Counted from the first letter of the stretch, positions 1-8,698 are shown. The stretch is 41,522 nucleotides of DNA from Actinomycetota bacterium (GCA_018882725.1 VERK01000003.1:1-41522), one strand, 5' to 3'. Numbers and translations: made by a program. Notes: generated by a model from the sequence alone, not told the origin.

Positions 1-306
1 GCGGCGGCCTTCGCCCTCGGCCTTACGTTCCGGATGCGCAACATGGGTGCGGCCACACTCACCCAATTCGCCGTCTTCTTCACGATCTTCTTGTCGACGT
101 CACAGGTTCCGCTGGCCGCGATGAGTGGCTGGCTGCACGCTGTCGCGCGTGTGAACCCGATGACCAACGTGTTGCGTCTCGCTCGTCAGGGGTTGCTCGG
201 CGACGTCACCTGGTCGGGCACATGGGGAGGGTTGGTCGCGTTGGGCGGGATGCTCGTCGCGTCGACCTGGTTCGCCCTGTCGGGCCTCAAGTCGCTCGAG
301 AAGTGA
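1..306 (+). CDS. ABC-2 type transporter permease, C-terminal part (cut by window start)
   Basis: The frame is open from base 1, so the gene starts before the window and only about the last 101 residues are seen. They show hydrophobic segments around FAVFFTIFLSTSQVPLAAM and near the end (GGLVALGGMLVASTWFAL), separated by a polar stretch with NPMTNVLRLARQ. That proline/asparagine/arginine motif is typical of ABC-2 (DrrB/NodJ-like) export permeases. The family forms the membrane channel of an exporter driven by a separate ATPase, which would be expected just upstream, outside the window. The substrate cannot be told. The 3' end overlaps the convergent DUF2088 gene by 20 bp. The track start at 34 is only the first internal methionine. 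Confidence 0.8.
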   Translation, partial: AAAFALGLTFRMRNMGAATLTQFAVFFTIFLSTSQVPLAAMSGWLHAVARVNPMTNVLRLARQGLLGDVTWSGTWGGLVALGGMLVASTWFALSGLKSLEK

Positions 307-1567
307 CTGTCGCGCCGGGCGGTAGTTCGCTCAGCAACGCGTCGGATACCCAGCACTTCGTGAGATGCAGCGTCGACTTGATGCGCACCACGCGCTTGGG
401 TTCGGTGACCGCCCGTCCGCACATCGACAACGCGGCTTTGATGCACGCGTCGTCATCGGCGAGAACCATGGGCATGCGACTCCGACGTACACCCGACGGG
501 CCCGCCGTGAAGCAATTGACGTAGGTCTTCTGCCAGTCGATCTTCTCGGCCAAGCGCACCGGGATGAAGTCGGCCAGTCCGATACCGAGCAGGTTGCCGG
601 CCGACACATCGGTGATGTCGAGGAGAACGATCGTGGCGATTCGCGGCTTCTCCGGATCGGCCAGACCGTGCACCCAGAATCGTCCGGTCACGTTCGGGTC
701 CATCCCGGTTCCGGAGATGTCCTTGCCCGCGCGCTCGACGATGAGAACGTCGATCTCGTCGAACGGCAACGGTGGCACGAGTGTGCGAGCCAGTTCGGCC
801 AACTCGGTTTCGAGAGGGCCTCCCACATCGGTCGCCGTGAGGCCGGCGATGCGCACCACCTCACCCGAGGCCGACTCGACCGACGCCACTCCGCCCAACA
901 ACCGACCGGTGGCGCGCAACGCGGTGATTCCGGCATAGAGGCGCTCGCGCATCTCTTCGGGTCCACACGAGTGGATCTGCGCGGCTCCGGGTTGCTTGCC
1001 GAAACCCACCACCGCCATCTTCGTGCAGCCGCTCTCGATCGGGCCTTTGAAACAGGTGTGCGGCTTCATGCGGTTGACCGGGAGTATGCGATCGGCGGCG
1101 GCCGCGTTCTCGTCGAGATAGATCGGCATCCCACCAGCCGTGCGCGCAACTTCGACGGTCTTCATCGTCGCGCGAATCTCCGCTCCGAGACTTTCTTCGG
1201 TCATGCCGAGTGAGTGCAGCATCGCGATCTGACCGTCAGCGGTGGCACCTCCGTGGCTACCCATCGCGGGAACCACGAACGGCTCGGCGCCCAGAGCACG
1301 TAGGCCCGACACCGCACCACGCAACATCTCGACGCGTTGCGAGAGTCCTCGACTACCACCGCCGACCGCGACACTCATTCCCTTCGTCACGTCGGCAGCC
1401 AGTCGACTCAGAACTGCATCGTGCACGGCCTTCTCCACATCGGCGACGGGATCAGGACTCGGGACCGTGAGGCGCACCTCGTGCATGGTCGGCACCGAGA
1501 GCAGCGGATCGAAGGGAAGTTCGACGCCCGCGCTCAATTGCTGCCACGACGAGCTCGATCCGGCCAT
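287..1567 (-). CDS. LarA-like DUF2088 (lactate racemase N-terminal domain) protein
   Basis: About 426 residues. The motif GSHGGATADGQ, followed by the conserved stretch MKPHTCFKGPIESGC and a long alpha/beta region (DVLIVERAGKDISGTGMDPN), matches DUF2088, the nucleotide/cofactor-binding domain of the nickel-pincer lactate racemase LarA and its many relatives. Family membership does not prove racemase activity. I see no larB, larC or larE in the window, so a nickel-pincer cofactor cannot be assumed. The track ORF of 774 aa is over-extended through the divergent BtuF-like gene. I place the start at ATG 1567; ATG 1486 would remove 27 residues. The gene is divergent from the BtuF-like gene, with about 33 bp between starts. 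Confidence 0.75.
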   Translation of the reverse strand: MAGSSSSWQQLSAGVELPFDPLLSVPTMHEVRLTVPSPDPVADVEKAVHDAVLSRLAADVTKGMSVAVGGGSRGLSQRVEMLRGAVSGLRALGAEPFVVPAMGSHGGATADGQIAMLHSLGMTEESLGAEIRATMKTVEVARTAGGMPIYLDENAAAADRILPVNRMKPHTCFKGPIESGCTKMAVVGFGKQPGAAQIHSCGPEEMRERLYAGITALRATGRLLGGVASVESASGEVVRIAGLTATDVGGPLETELAELARTLVPPLPFDEIDVLIVERAGKDISGTGMDPNVTGRFWVHGLADPEKPRIATIVLLDITDVSAGNLLGIGLADFIPVRLAEKIDWQKTYVNCFTAGPSGVRRSRMPMVLADDDACIKAALSMCGRAVTEPKRVVRIKSTLHLTKCWVSDALLSELPPGATVTSRAT

Positions 1568-1588
1568 GCCACATCGTGCCAGATGGCC

Positions 1589-1594
1589 TACGCT
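1589..1594 (+). promoter_or_regulatory. -10 hexamer TACGCT for the BtuF-like gene
   Basis: TACGCT ends 6 nt before GTG 1601, the spacing seen at 19 other genes here. It points to a leaderless transcript and favours GTG 1601 over ATG 1583 as start. Confidence 0.5.
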
Positions 1595-1600
1595 CCGCGC

Positions 1601-2482
1601 GTGCGCATCGTGTCGTTGCTCCCGTCGACCACCGAGATCGTGTTCGAACTCGGACTGGCCGACGACCTTCTCGGCGTCACGTTCGAATGCAACTTTCCGC
1701 CCGAGGCCCGTGTTGGTCGAGAGATCGTGGTGGGTGGCATGGACACCAAGCACCTCACGCCTCTGCAGATCGACGACCTGGTTCGCGAGCGCCTCGCCCG
1801 TGGCGACGAGTTGTACCGCCTCGACGAAGACGCGCTGTCGCGTTGCGATCCCGATCTGATCTTGAGTCAAGACCTGTGCCGCGTGTGCGCGGTTCCGAGT
1901 GGTGACGTCGACGAAGCGGTCGCCCGTCTGAACTGCCGAGCGCAGGTTCTCCAGATCGATCCGCAGACCCTCGACGAGGTCATCGCATCGGTGCTCACCG
2001 TGGCCGAGGCGGCCGGAGTGCGCGACCGCGGCCACGATCTCGTGGCTGCCCTCCACCAACGGCTCACCCGCCTCGCGGCGCAGGTGGCCGGACAACGACG
2101 CCCGCGGGTGTTCGTCCTGGAATGGGTCGACCCGGCGTTCCTCGGTGGCCATTGGGTACCCGATGTGGTGGAGGCGGCCGGCGCCGAACCGGTTCTCACC
2201 CGACCCGGCCAGAAGTCGGTTCCGGTCTCGTGGGGCGACATCGCGGCGGCCGCACCAGAGCACGTGGTGGTCTCCCCCTGCGGGTACGACCTGGAGGGTG
2301 CCGCCGAGCAGGCCCGAACCGTGCTCGACCGCCTTGCCCCCGAGGTGGCCGTGTGGGCGATCGACGCCGATGCGGTCATGGTCCGGCCCGGACCCCGACT
2401 GGTCGAGGGGGCTGAGGCTCTGGCCGCGGCGTTCCACGGGATCGCGCCACTGCCCGAACGGATCATCCGCCGGATTCGCTGA
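1601..2482 (+). CDS. BtuF-like cobalamin/iron-complex-binding protein without signal peptide
   Basis: 293 residues from GTG 1601. The protein opens directly with the periplasmic-binding-protein fold signature RIVSLLPSTTEIVFELGL. It continues with GMDTKHLTPLQIDDL, the family's Cys motif SQDLCRVCAVP and, near the C-terminus, a conserved FVLEWVDPAFLGGHWVPD stretch. These are features of the BtuF/FepB-like (COG0614) cobalamin-binding family. There is no signal peptide or lipobox with either candidate start (1601 or 1583), so it is probably cytoplasmic, unlike transporter-linked BtuF. No BtuC or BtuD is adjacent. The family is sound; the ligand (corrinoid or other metal complex) is inference. It is divergent from the DUF2088 gene and followed after 93 bp by the molybdenum hydroxylase genes. 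Confidence 0.75.
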   Translation: MRIVSLLPSTTEIVFELGLADDLLGVTFECNFPPEARVGREIVVGGMDTKHLTPLQIDDLVRERLARGDELYRLDEDALSRCDPDLILSQDLCRVCAVPSGDVDEAVARLNCRAQVLQIDPQTLDEVIASVLTVAEAAGVRDRGHDLVAALHQRLTRLAAQVAGQRRPRVFVLEWVDPAFLGGHWVPDVVEAAGAEPVLTRPGQKSVPVSWGDIAAAAPEHVVVSPCGYDLEGAAEQARTVLDRLAPEVAVWAIDADAVMVRPGPRLVEGAEALAAAFHGIAPLPERIIRRIR

Positions 2483-2575
2483 GCGGCTCGTCCGTTGTGC
2501 CGCACCCCAGGCCATAGGGCAGACTGGGGGTCCGCCCGCCGCGGACATCGCGATGGGCTGCCAAAGGGGGTAACC

Positions 2576-3034
2576 GTGCAAATCCGTGTCACCGTGAATG
2601 GCGTCGAGCACGTATCAGACGTCGAGCCCAGAACTCTTCTCGTGCAGTACGTGCGCGAGGCTCTCGGCCTCACCGGAACCAACATCGGTTGCGACACGTC
2701 GTCGTGCGGAGCATGCAGCCTGCACGTCGATGGTGAAGCGGTGAAGAGTTGCACCCTTCTCGCCGTTCAGGCCGATGGTGCGAACGTCACCACCATCGAG
2801 GGTCTCGCCGGCAAGGACGGCTCACTGCACCCGATGCAGAAGGCGTTCATGGAGAACCACGGCTTGCAGTGCGGTTACTGCACACCCGGCATGGTCATGG
2901 CGGCCACGTCGCTCCTCAAGGAAATCCCCAACCCCACCGAAGAAGACGTGCGCATCGGCCTCGAGGGCAACCTCTGCCGCTGCACCGGCTACCACAACAT
3001 CGTGAAGGCCGTGATGGCCTGCGCAGGGAAGTGA
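2576..3034 (+). CDS. Molybdenum hydroxylase [2Fe-2S] small subunit (CoxS/CutS-like)
   Basis: 152 residues from GTG 2576, preceded by AAAGGGGG as ribosome binding site; the track ORF from 2495 adds a spurious N-terminus. The N-terminal ferredoxin-like domain carries Cys39, 44, 47 and 59 ([14 protein letters not shown]). The C-terminal helical domain carries Cys99, 102, 134 and 136 ([15 protein letters not shown]). All eight ligands for the two [2Fe-2S] clusters are present. In CO dehydrogenase and related xanthine-oxidase-family enzymes this subunit passes electrons from the Mo site to the FAD subunit. The medium subunit follows after 7 bp. No large Mo-binding subunit lies in the window, so the substrate is unknown. 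Confidence 0.93.
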   Translation: MQIRVTVNGVEHVSDVEPRTLLVQYVREALGLTGTNIGCDTSSCGACSLHVDGEAVKSCTLLAVQADGANVTTIEGLAGKDGSLHPMQKAFMENHGLQCGYCTPGMVMAATSLLKEIPNPTEEDVRIGLEGNLCRCTGYHNIVKAVMACAGK

Positions 3035-3041
3035 GTCGACC

Positions 3042-3866
3042 ATGATTCCCGCAGCTTTCGATTACGTCCGCGCCGGATCGGCCGCCGAGGCGATCTCGCT
3101 CATCGGTCAGCACGGCTCCGATGCCAAGTTCCTCGCGGGCGGCCACAGCCTCCTGCCGCTCATGAAGTTGCGCCTCGCGCAGCCGTCGGTTCTCGTCGAC
3201 ATCGGTCGCGTGAAGGACCTGTCGTACATCAAGGACGCTGGCGACCACATCGCGATCGGTGCGCTCACGCGCCACATGGATGTCGAGAAGTCGTCGGTGC
3301 TCGCTCAGCATGCTCCGCTGTTGGCCCATGCGGCCGGACACGTCGGTGATCCGCAGGTTCGCCACCGCGGCACCATCGGTGGTTCGATCGCCCACGCCGA
3401 TCCGGCATCCGATCTCCCCGCCACGACCTTGGCCCTCGGCGCGACGTACGTCGTGCAGGGCCCCAAGGGCACCCGTGAAATCAAGGCCAGCGACTTCTAC
3501 CTCGGCTTCCTCGAGTCGGCTCTCGCCGCTGACGAGATGCTCACGGAGATCCGCGTGCCGAAGATGAACGGTGCCGGCTGGAGTTTCCAGAAGTTCAATC
3601 GTCGCGCTCAGGACTGGGCCATCGTCGGTGTCGCCGCCTGGCGTCGCAACGGAGACTCGGGAGTCGCTCTCGTGAACATGGGCCAGACACCCGTGCTGGC
3701 GTCGAGTGTGAGCGGTGCGCTCAAGGGCGGAGCATCGATCGCCGATGCCGCCGAACTCGCCGTGGCCGAAGCGTCACCGAGCGCCGACAACAACGCGAGT
3801 GTCGAGTACCGCACACACCTGGCCAAGGTGCTCGTGCGGCGCGCACTCGAACAAGCCAGCGCCTGA
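3042..3866 (+). CDS. Molybdenum hydroxylase FAD-binding medium subunit (CoxM-like)
   Basis: 274 residues, a normal length for the family. The two FAD-binding motifs are clear: AGGHSLLP at residues 32-39 and TIGGSIAHADPASDLP at about 111-126. They are followed by the CO_deh_flav_C-type region (QKFNRRAQDWAIVGVAAW). In the holoenzyme it takes electrons from the [2Fe-2S] subunit and hands them to the acceptor. ATG 3042 lies 7 bp after the small-subunit stop, so the two form an operon. The next gene downstream encodes a membrane enzyme with its own promoter, not the expected large subunit. CoxMSL clusters normally hold all three subunits together, so this pair is an orphan within the window. Confidence 0.92.
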   Translation: MIPAAFDYVRAGSAAEAISLIGQHGSDAKFLAGGHSLLPLMKLRLAQPSVLVDIGRVKDLSYIKDAGDHIAIGALTRHMDVEKSSVLAQHAPLLAHAAGHVGDPQVRHRGTIGGSIAHADPASDLPATTLALGATYVVQGPKGTREIKASDFYLGFLESALAADEMLTEIRVPKMNGAGWSFQKFNRRAQDWAIVGVAAWRRNGDSGVALVNMGQTPVLASSVSGALKGGASIADAAELAVAEASPSADNNASVEYRTHLAKVLVRRALEQASA

Positions 3867-3889
3867 CCCGGCGTCACGCTTCTCACCGT

Positions 3890-3895
3890 TAGTCT
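3890..3895 (+). promoter_or_regulatory. -10 hexamer TAGTCT for the Aur1-like gene
   Basis: TAGTCT ends 8 nt before GTG 3904. It lies just after the CoxM stop and supports separate, leaderless transcription of the membrane enzyme gene. Confidence 0.45.
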
Positions 3896-3903
3896 CGCCA
3901 CTC

Positions 3904-4827
3904 GTGCGAGGTTGGCCCCTGCTCCGCAACGTCCTCTTGGTGGCGTACGTCGGCGCGTTCATCTGGTCGTTCAATCACAACGGTCTACCCATCGCGCGCA
4001 TGGCCGTACTGGGTTGGGTCGCGGTGGCCTTCGTGATCGGCAACATGGGCAAGTCGTGGGGTTCGCAGACGCGCATGGTTCGCGACCTGGCGCTGTACGG
4101 CGCGATGTGGATCTCGTACGACTACAGCCGCGGCATCGCCGACACCCTCGGCTTTCCGCTCCAGGTTCAGACCCCGTACAACCTCGACCGCGTCCTGTTC
4201 TTCGGTAACGATCCGATTCGCTGGATGCAGGATCAGTTCCTGCGCTCGGACGTGCGCTGGTACGACGTGCTGTTCTCCATCGTGTACTTCACGCATTTCT
4301 TCCTGCCGGTCGCCGCCTCGGTGTACCTCTGGATCCGTTGGCGCGACGAATGGCTCCGATTCATCCGGCGTTTCGCCACGGTGCTGTTCGTGGGCGTCGC
4401 CACGTTCGTGATTCTTCCCACCGCTCCCCCGTGGATGGCCGCGAGCGAGAAGTACCCGTACCAGATCACCGAGCCGTACTCACGCACGACCGGACGTGGC
4501 TGGACCGAACTCGGACTCGAAACGGTGACGAACGTCCTCATTCGCGGCCGGCAATGGGCCAACCCCACCGCCGCCTTTCCGTCGCTGCACGCGGCGTTCG
4601 CGTTGTTCGTGGTGATGTTCTTCTGGAATCGCATGCCACGACTGTGGATGCGCTACGCGGCCGCGACGTTCCCGGTTCTGATGGCGTTGAGCCTCGTCTA
4701 CTTCGCCGAGCACTACGTGGTCGATGTGCTGGCCGGCTGGCTCCTCGTGGTCGGATCGTTCTGGTTCTGGGGACGCTGGGAGCGCCGTCGAATGCCCGCA
4801 GTCGAACAGGAGCCCGTACTAACCTGA
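3904..4827 (+). CDS. Aur1/Ipt1-type PAP2-superfamily membrane protein
   Basis: 307 residues from GTG 3904; the track start at 3715 lies inside coxM. Several hydrophobic segments alternate with short loops. The motifs PTAPPWMA, AAFPSLHAAFALFV and YFAEHYVVDVLAGW correspond to the phosphatase/transferase motifs of the Aur1/Ipt1 branch of the PAP2 superfamily; the catalytic histidines are those of PSLHA and AEHY. In eukaryotes Aur1 is an inositol-phosphoceramide synthase. Actinobacterial members are generally predicted to act on polar lipid head groups such as phosphoinositides, but the substrate here is inference. The FAD oxidoreductase starts 18 bp downstream. Confidence 0.82.
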   Translation: MRGWPLLRNVLLVAYVGAFIWSFNHNGLPIARMAVLGWVAVAFVIGNMGKSWGSQTRMVRDLALYGAMWISYDYSRGIADTLGFPLQVQTPYNLDRVLFFGNDPIRWMQDQFLRSDVRWYDVLFSIVYFTHFFLPVAASVYLWIRWRDEWLRFIRRFATVLFVGVATFVILPTAPPWMAASEKYPYQITEPYSRTTGRGWTELGLETVTNVLIRGRQWANPTAAFPSLHAAFALFVVMFFWNRMPRLWMRYAAATFPVLMALSLVYFAEHYVVDVLAGWLLVVGSFWFWGRWERRRMPAVEQEPVLT

Positions 4828-4845
4828 CCAACGAGAGGTGACCCT

Positions 4846-6279
4846 GTGAGCAGCGTGGGCGACGAAGGCGAATTCGACCCACGACACCTCGATGCGATCG
4901 CCGACGCCGATCCCTACCCGTACTGGTACGAGGACGCCGACGAACCCGAAACCAATCCCATGCTCGTGCGTACCGAGACGTGCGATTTGTGCATCGTGGG
5001 TGGCGGATACACCGGACTCTGGACGGCGATCATCGCCAAGGAACGCGACCCGTCTCGTGACGTGGTCCTGATCGAAGGCCACGAGATCGGTTCGGCGGCC
5101 AGTGGGCGCAACGGCGGTTTCATGGACGCATCGCTGACCCACGGTGTCGCCAACGGCCAGGAACGCTTCCCTGACGAACTGCCACTCCTCGAGGAACTCG
5201 GCCTGAACAACCTCAATCAGATCGAAGCCGCCATCAAGCGCTACGGCATCGACTGCGACTACGAGCGCACCGGCGTGATCGACGTGGCCTACGACTCGCA
5301 CGCACCGAGTTATCTCGACGAACTGCGCGACGACTTCCAGCAACTCCGATCGTTGGGCCAGAAGGTGTCGTGGCTCGATCGCGATCAGATGCGCGCTCAA
5401 GTCGACTCACCCACTTACACCGGCGGGCTGTGGCACCACGACCGCGCCGCCATCGTCGATCCGGCTCGACTCGCTTGGGGACTGAAAGCGGCTGCCGAAT
5501 CACTCGGCGTACGGATCTACGAGGACACCAAGGCCACCAGTATCGAGCGCGACGGGGTGGGCATCTTGGTGCAAACACCTCTCGGTCGCGTTCGCGCCGG
5601 CAAGGTCGCTCTGGCCACCAACGCGTTCAAGCCGTTGCTACGCCGACTCCGTCACTACATCGTGCCCGTGTACGACTACTGCATGGTGACCGAGCCACTC
5701 ACCGACGAGCAATTGAGCCGCATCGGTTGGAAGAACCGCCAGGGACTCTCCGACATACCGAATCAGTTCCACTACTACCGGCTCACCCAGGACAACCGCA
5801 TCCTGTGGGGTGGATACGACGCGGTGTACTTCTTCCGCGGCAAGGTGAGCGTCGAACAAGAAAGTCGGCCCGAGTCGTGGGCGCGACTCAGCACTCACTT
5901 CTTCCGAACGTTCCCGCAACTCGACGACGTTCGCTTCTCACACGCGTGGGGAGGCGCGATCGACACCTGCTCCCGGTTCTGCGTCTTCTGGGGCCGCGCT
6001 CTCGGCGGTCGCGCCGCGTACGCGCTCGGCTACACCGGCCTCGGTACCGCATCGTCACGATTCGGCGGTGAAGTGATGCTCGATCTCCTCGACGGCAAAC
6101 GTTCGGTGGCCACGCAAACCGACTTCGTGAAGGAGAAGCCCGTCCCGTTCCCACCCGAGCCGTTCAAGTTCCTCGGCATCCAAGCCACCCGCTGGAGCCT
6201 CGATCACGAAGACAAGACCGGCAAGCGCAACATGTGGTTGCGCACTCTCGATCGCCTCGGACTCGGCTTCGACACCTGA
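4846..6279 (+). CDS. FAD-dependent amine/amino-acid oxidoreductase (DAO family, PuuB-like)
   Basis: 477 residues from GTG 4846, preceded by GAGAGGTG. After about 45 residues an ADP-binding Rossmann motif appears (CIVGGGYTGLWTAI), then the DAO-family signature SAASGRNGGF, found in gamma-glutamylputrescine oxidase-like enzymes. A second FAD contact (GYTGLGTASSRFGGE) lies near residue 405. Such enzymes oxidise amines or N-methyl amino acids with O2 or another acceptor. The exact substrate is not deducible. It may be co-transcribed with the preceding membrane enzyme. Its stop codon sits in the first of three 13-bp-spaced TGACGTC elements. Confidence 0.85.
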   Translation: MSSVGDEGEFDPRHLDAIADADPYPYWYEDADEPETNPMLVRTETCDLCIVGGGYTGLWTAIIAKERDPSRDVVLIEGHEIGSAASGRNGGFMDASLTHGVANGQERFPDELPLLEELGLNNLNQIEAAIKRYGIDCDYERTGVIDVAYDSHAPSYLDELRDDFQQLRSLGQKVSWLDRDQMRAQVDSPTYTGGLWHHDRAAIVDPARLAWGLKAAAESLGVRIYEDTKATSIERDGVGILVQTPLGRVRAGKVALATNAFKPLLRRLRHYIVPVYDYCMVTEPLTDEQLSRIGWKNRQGLSDIPNQFHYYRLTQDNRILWGGYDAVYFFRGKVSVEQESRPESWARLSTHFFRTFPQLDDVRFSHAWGGAIDTCSRFCVFWGRALGGRAAYALGYTGLGTASSRFGGEVMLDLLDGKRSVATQTDFVKEKPVPFPPEPFKFLGIQATRWSLDHEDKTGKRNMWLRTLDRLGLGFDT

Positions 6280-6315
6280 CGTCAGCATCTGACGTCGAAA
6301 TGTGACGTCAACGCG
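6277..6315. repeat. Three TGACGTC elements at exact 13-bp spacing between convergent stops
   Basis: TGACGTCAGCATC, TGACGTCGAAATG and TGACGTCAACGCG follow each other without gap at 6277, 6290 and 6303. The first and third contain the full palindrome TGACGTCA. The first supplies the stop codon of the plus-strand oxidoreductase, and the third supplies the stop codon of the minus-strand acyltransferase. It could be a protein-binding array or a locally duplicated 3' end. Confidence 0.6.
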
Positions 6316-8698
6316 CCGGGAGCAATGCCCGCAGCGCCGGCAAGACTTTCGCACTCACGATCGCCTCGAGATCGGCGGCCGTCATATGAACACCGTCGCC
6401 ACGGAGACTTCCGGGTTCGTCACCTTCGGCCTCCAGAACGAACGACGCCCAATCGACGAGTGAGATCTCGGGCCACGTTTCGGTGTACGACACCATGGCG
6501 GCGTTCCACGCATCCACTCGATCGTCGGCCGAGAACGGTGCACCGCCCAACGCCCCGCCGAACACTCGTGGGCTCGTCAAGAACGCGAACCTGGAACCAC
6601 TCTCACGGCCCGACTCGAGCAGACGGCTCAGGGCTTCGCGTTGACGTAGGTCGTATTCGGGATCACCCAGCGCGAACCACTCGCCGTTCTTGTCGTACTG
6701 CTGCTCGGCTTGCTGGGGAACCGAATAGACCATCAGCACGAGTGCCGGCGCGAAGTCGGGAATGATCGTCGCCCATTCGCGGTCGGCGCGTGGACACGCG
6801 CTCAGGTCGAACGTGACATCGCCCCACCAGCGCACGCGTTCGACGGCGGCAAGCGGACAATTCCGCCCACCTGCCCACAACACGTTCAGTTCGTCTCCGG
6901 CCACGGTGTCGAGCGCTGCGGCCAGACCGAACGACGTGCTGTCGCCGATCACCAGCACCCGGCTGCGGTCGTCGGGCGCATCACTGATCACGCCGACCAG
7001 AGTCGCCTCGAGTGTTGCCGCCACGGTGTCAACGGAATCGACCGGTAGAACCGTGACGTTCTCCGAGCGTGCTCCCCACTCGGCGAGTTCTCCCCCGAGC
7101 GCATCGGCCGGGCCGAGATCGATGACGATCACCGGTCGTTGACCCACGGCGGTGGCGACGGTCGCCACGTAGTCAGCGGCCACGGTGAACTGTCGATCGC
7201 GCCACCACGGCCGCTCGAGCAGATCGTGCGCACTCGGATCACCCACCAACCGTGCGAGCAGCGCCCGCTCGGTTCGACCAAAAGTCACCACCGTGGCGGC
7301 CACTGGTGCGTCAGTCGAGGCGTCGACGAGTGCCTCGGCGACGGATCCACATCCGTTCGCGCGCTCGAGACCGGCCCGGAGCGGACAACCAATTGAATCG
7401 GGCCGAACGAAATCCAGACGCCTTCCGTCCGGTAGCGACTCGGGCAGTACGACGTCGTCTCCACCCACGAGCGCCACGCGAACCGTCGGAACCGTTGCGA
7501 CGACTTCGGTTGTACCGAACGACACGACCTCATCGGGTGCATCGAGACCGGCCAGTACGGGCACGGTGAACTGCGGAATGACCAGGATCGTGACGACCAC
7601 TGCGACCACCGCGCCGCCCGCGGCTGTCGCGGCCCGACGGAATCCGACCAGAACGCGCCGACGGCGCACTGGATTCTCGATCAGGAAATACGACACAAGC
7701 GTGATCGACACCGTGACCACCACGCGAACGAGCACGAGTCCGAATCCGTCGAGACCGACTCGTTGCTCGTCGAGGACGACGATCACTGGCCAGTGAAAGA
7801 CGTACAACCCGTAGCTCACTCGGCCGATGGACACGAGCGGCCGACGGCTCATCAGCCAATTGACCGGACCCGGAACCAGCGAACCGAGGATGACCGCGAC
7901 CGATACGAGCGAGAACGCCGCCAGCCCACCCGAGTACACGATGCCGTCGTCGATCGACACCGTGGCCACGGCGACACCGAGCACGAGTACACCAGCGGCG
8001 GCAATGACGGCGAAGGCTCTCGCCACGCGCGCACTGATCGCACGACCGATCGGCAGAAGGGTCGCGAGCACGGCTCCGGCCAGTAGTTCGGCGGCTCGAA
8101 CGTGGGTTCCGTAGTAGATGAGATTTCGCGAGTCGGCGAGCAGACCGGCCACGACGCTCACCGCCATGAGTCCGGCGAGAACGAGGCCGACCGAGCGCCG
8201 CGCTCGAATCAGCAGAGCGGCCATCAGCAAGGGGAAGACGACGTAGAACTGTTCCTCGATCGCCAGCGACCAGAAGTGCTGCACGGGTGAAGCACCGTTG
8301 CTGAAGAGATCGGCGTACGTCTGCGAACTGGAGGCGAATCTCCAGTTCGCCACATATCCGAGGGCCGCTCCGAGGTCACCGCGCAACCGAGGTGACCGAA
8401 GGGACTCGATGGCCAGGGCTGTGCCAGCGACGATCGCGATACCGAGCAGCGCGGCTGGCATGAGGCGCCGGAATCGGCGCGACCAGAAGTCGAGCAACGA
8501 GAACCGCCCGGTCGAGTCGAACTCGTCGAGGATCAACTGAGTGATGAGATAACCCGACAACGTGAAGAACAGCGAGACCGGCAAGAAACCGCCGGCGAAG
8601 CCCGCGACTTCCAAGTGGAAGGCCATGACCAACAGCACCGACAGCGCTCGGATGCCGTCGAGGGCGGGAACGTACGCCAAACCTCGAGATTCCCCCAC
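6308..8698 (-). CDS. Acyltransferase 3 - SGNH hydrolase fusion (OafA-like O-acetyltransferase)
   Basis: 796 residues from GTG 8698 (track start GTG 8731 adds 11). The N-terminal half is the multi-span acyltransferase-3 domain: YVPALDGIRALSVLLVMAFH, with the catalytic-type His near residue 28, then FSLLDFWSRRFRRLMPA, SLAIEEQFYVVFPLL and GRVSYGLYVFHWP. The extracytoplasmic C-terminal half is an SGNH domain with block I VIGDSTSF and the Asp/His block DGVHMT near the end. Such proteins move acetyl or acyl groups across the membrane onto cell-wall or exopolysaccharide sugars. No glycan biosynthesis genes are nearby. TAATCT, 7 nt upstream of GTG 8698, favours that start. Confidence 0.9.
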   Translation of the reverse strand: MGESRGLAYVPALDGIRALSVLLVMAFHLEVAGFAGGFLPVSLFFTLSGYLITQLILDEFDSTGRFSLLDFWSRRFRRLMPAALLGIAIVAGTALAIESLRSPRLRGDLGAALGYVANWRFASSSQTYADLFSNGASPVQHFWSLAIEEQFYVVFPLLMAALLIRARRSVGLVLAGLMAVSVVAGLLADSRNLIYYGTHVRAAELLAGAVLATLLPIGRAISARVARAFAVIAAAGVLVLGVAVATVSIDDGIVYSGGLAAFSLVSVAVILGSLVPGPVNWLMSRRPLVSIGRVSYGLYVFHWPVIVVLDEQRVGLDGFGLVLVRVVVTVSITLVSYFLIENPVRRRRVLVGFRRAATAAGGAVVAVVVTILVIPQFTVPVLAGLDAPDEVVSFGTTEVVATVPTVRVALVGGDDVVLPESLPDGRRLDFVRPDSIGCPLRAGLERANGCGSVAEALVDASTDAPVAATVVTFGRTERALLARLVGDPSAHDLLERPWWRDRQFTVAADYVATVATAVGQRPVIVIDLGPADALGGELAEWGARSENVTVLPVDSVDTVAATLEATLVGVISDAPDDRSRVLVIGDSTSFGLAAALDTVAGDELNVLWAGGRNCPLAAVERVRWWGDVTFDLSACPRADREWATIIPDFAPALVLMVYSVPQQAEQQYDKNGEWFALGDPEYDLRQREALSRLLESGRESGSRFAFLTSPRVFGGALGGAPFSADDRVDAWNAAMVSYTETWPEISLVDWASFVLEAEGDEPGSLRGDGVHMTAADLEAIVSAKVLPALRALLPAR

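Noticed and set aside
1583-1600. ATG 1583 as start of the BtuF-like gene
   Set aside because: It would put the TACGCT -10 hexamer inside the coding region and adds six residues absent from the usual family start RIVSLLPS; kept only as an alternative.
287-2611. 774-aa minus ORF as one protein
   Set aside because: Only the part from ATG 1567 shows DUF2088 similarity; the rest lies antisense to the clearly coding BtuF-like gene.
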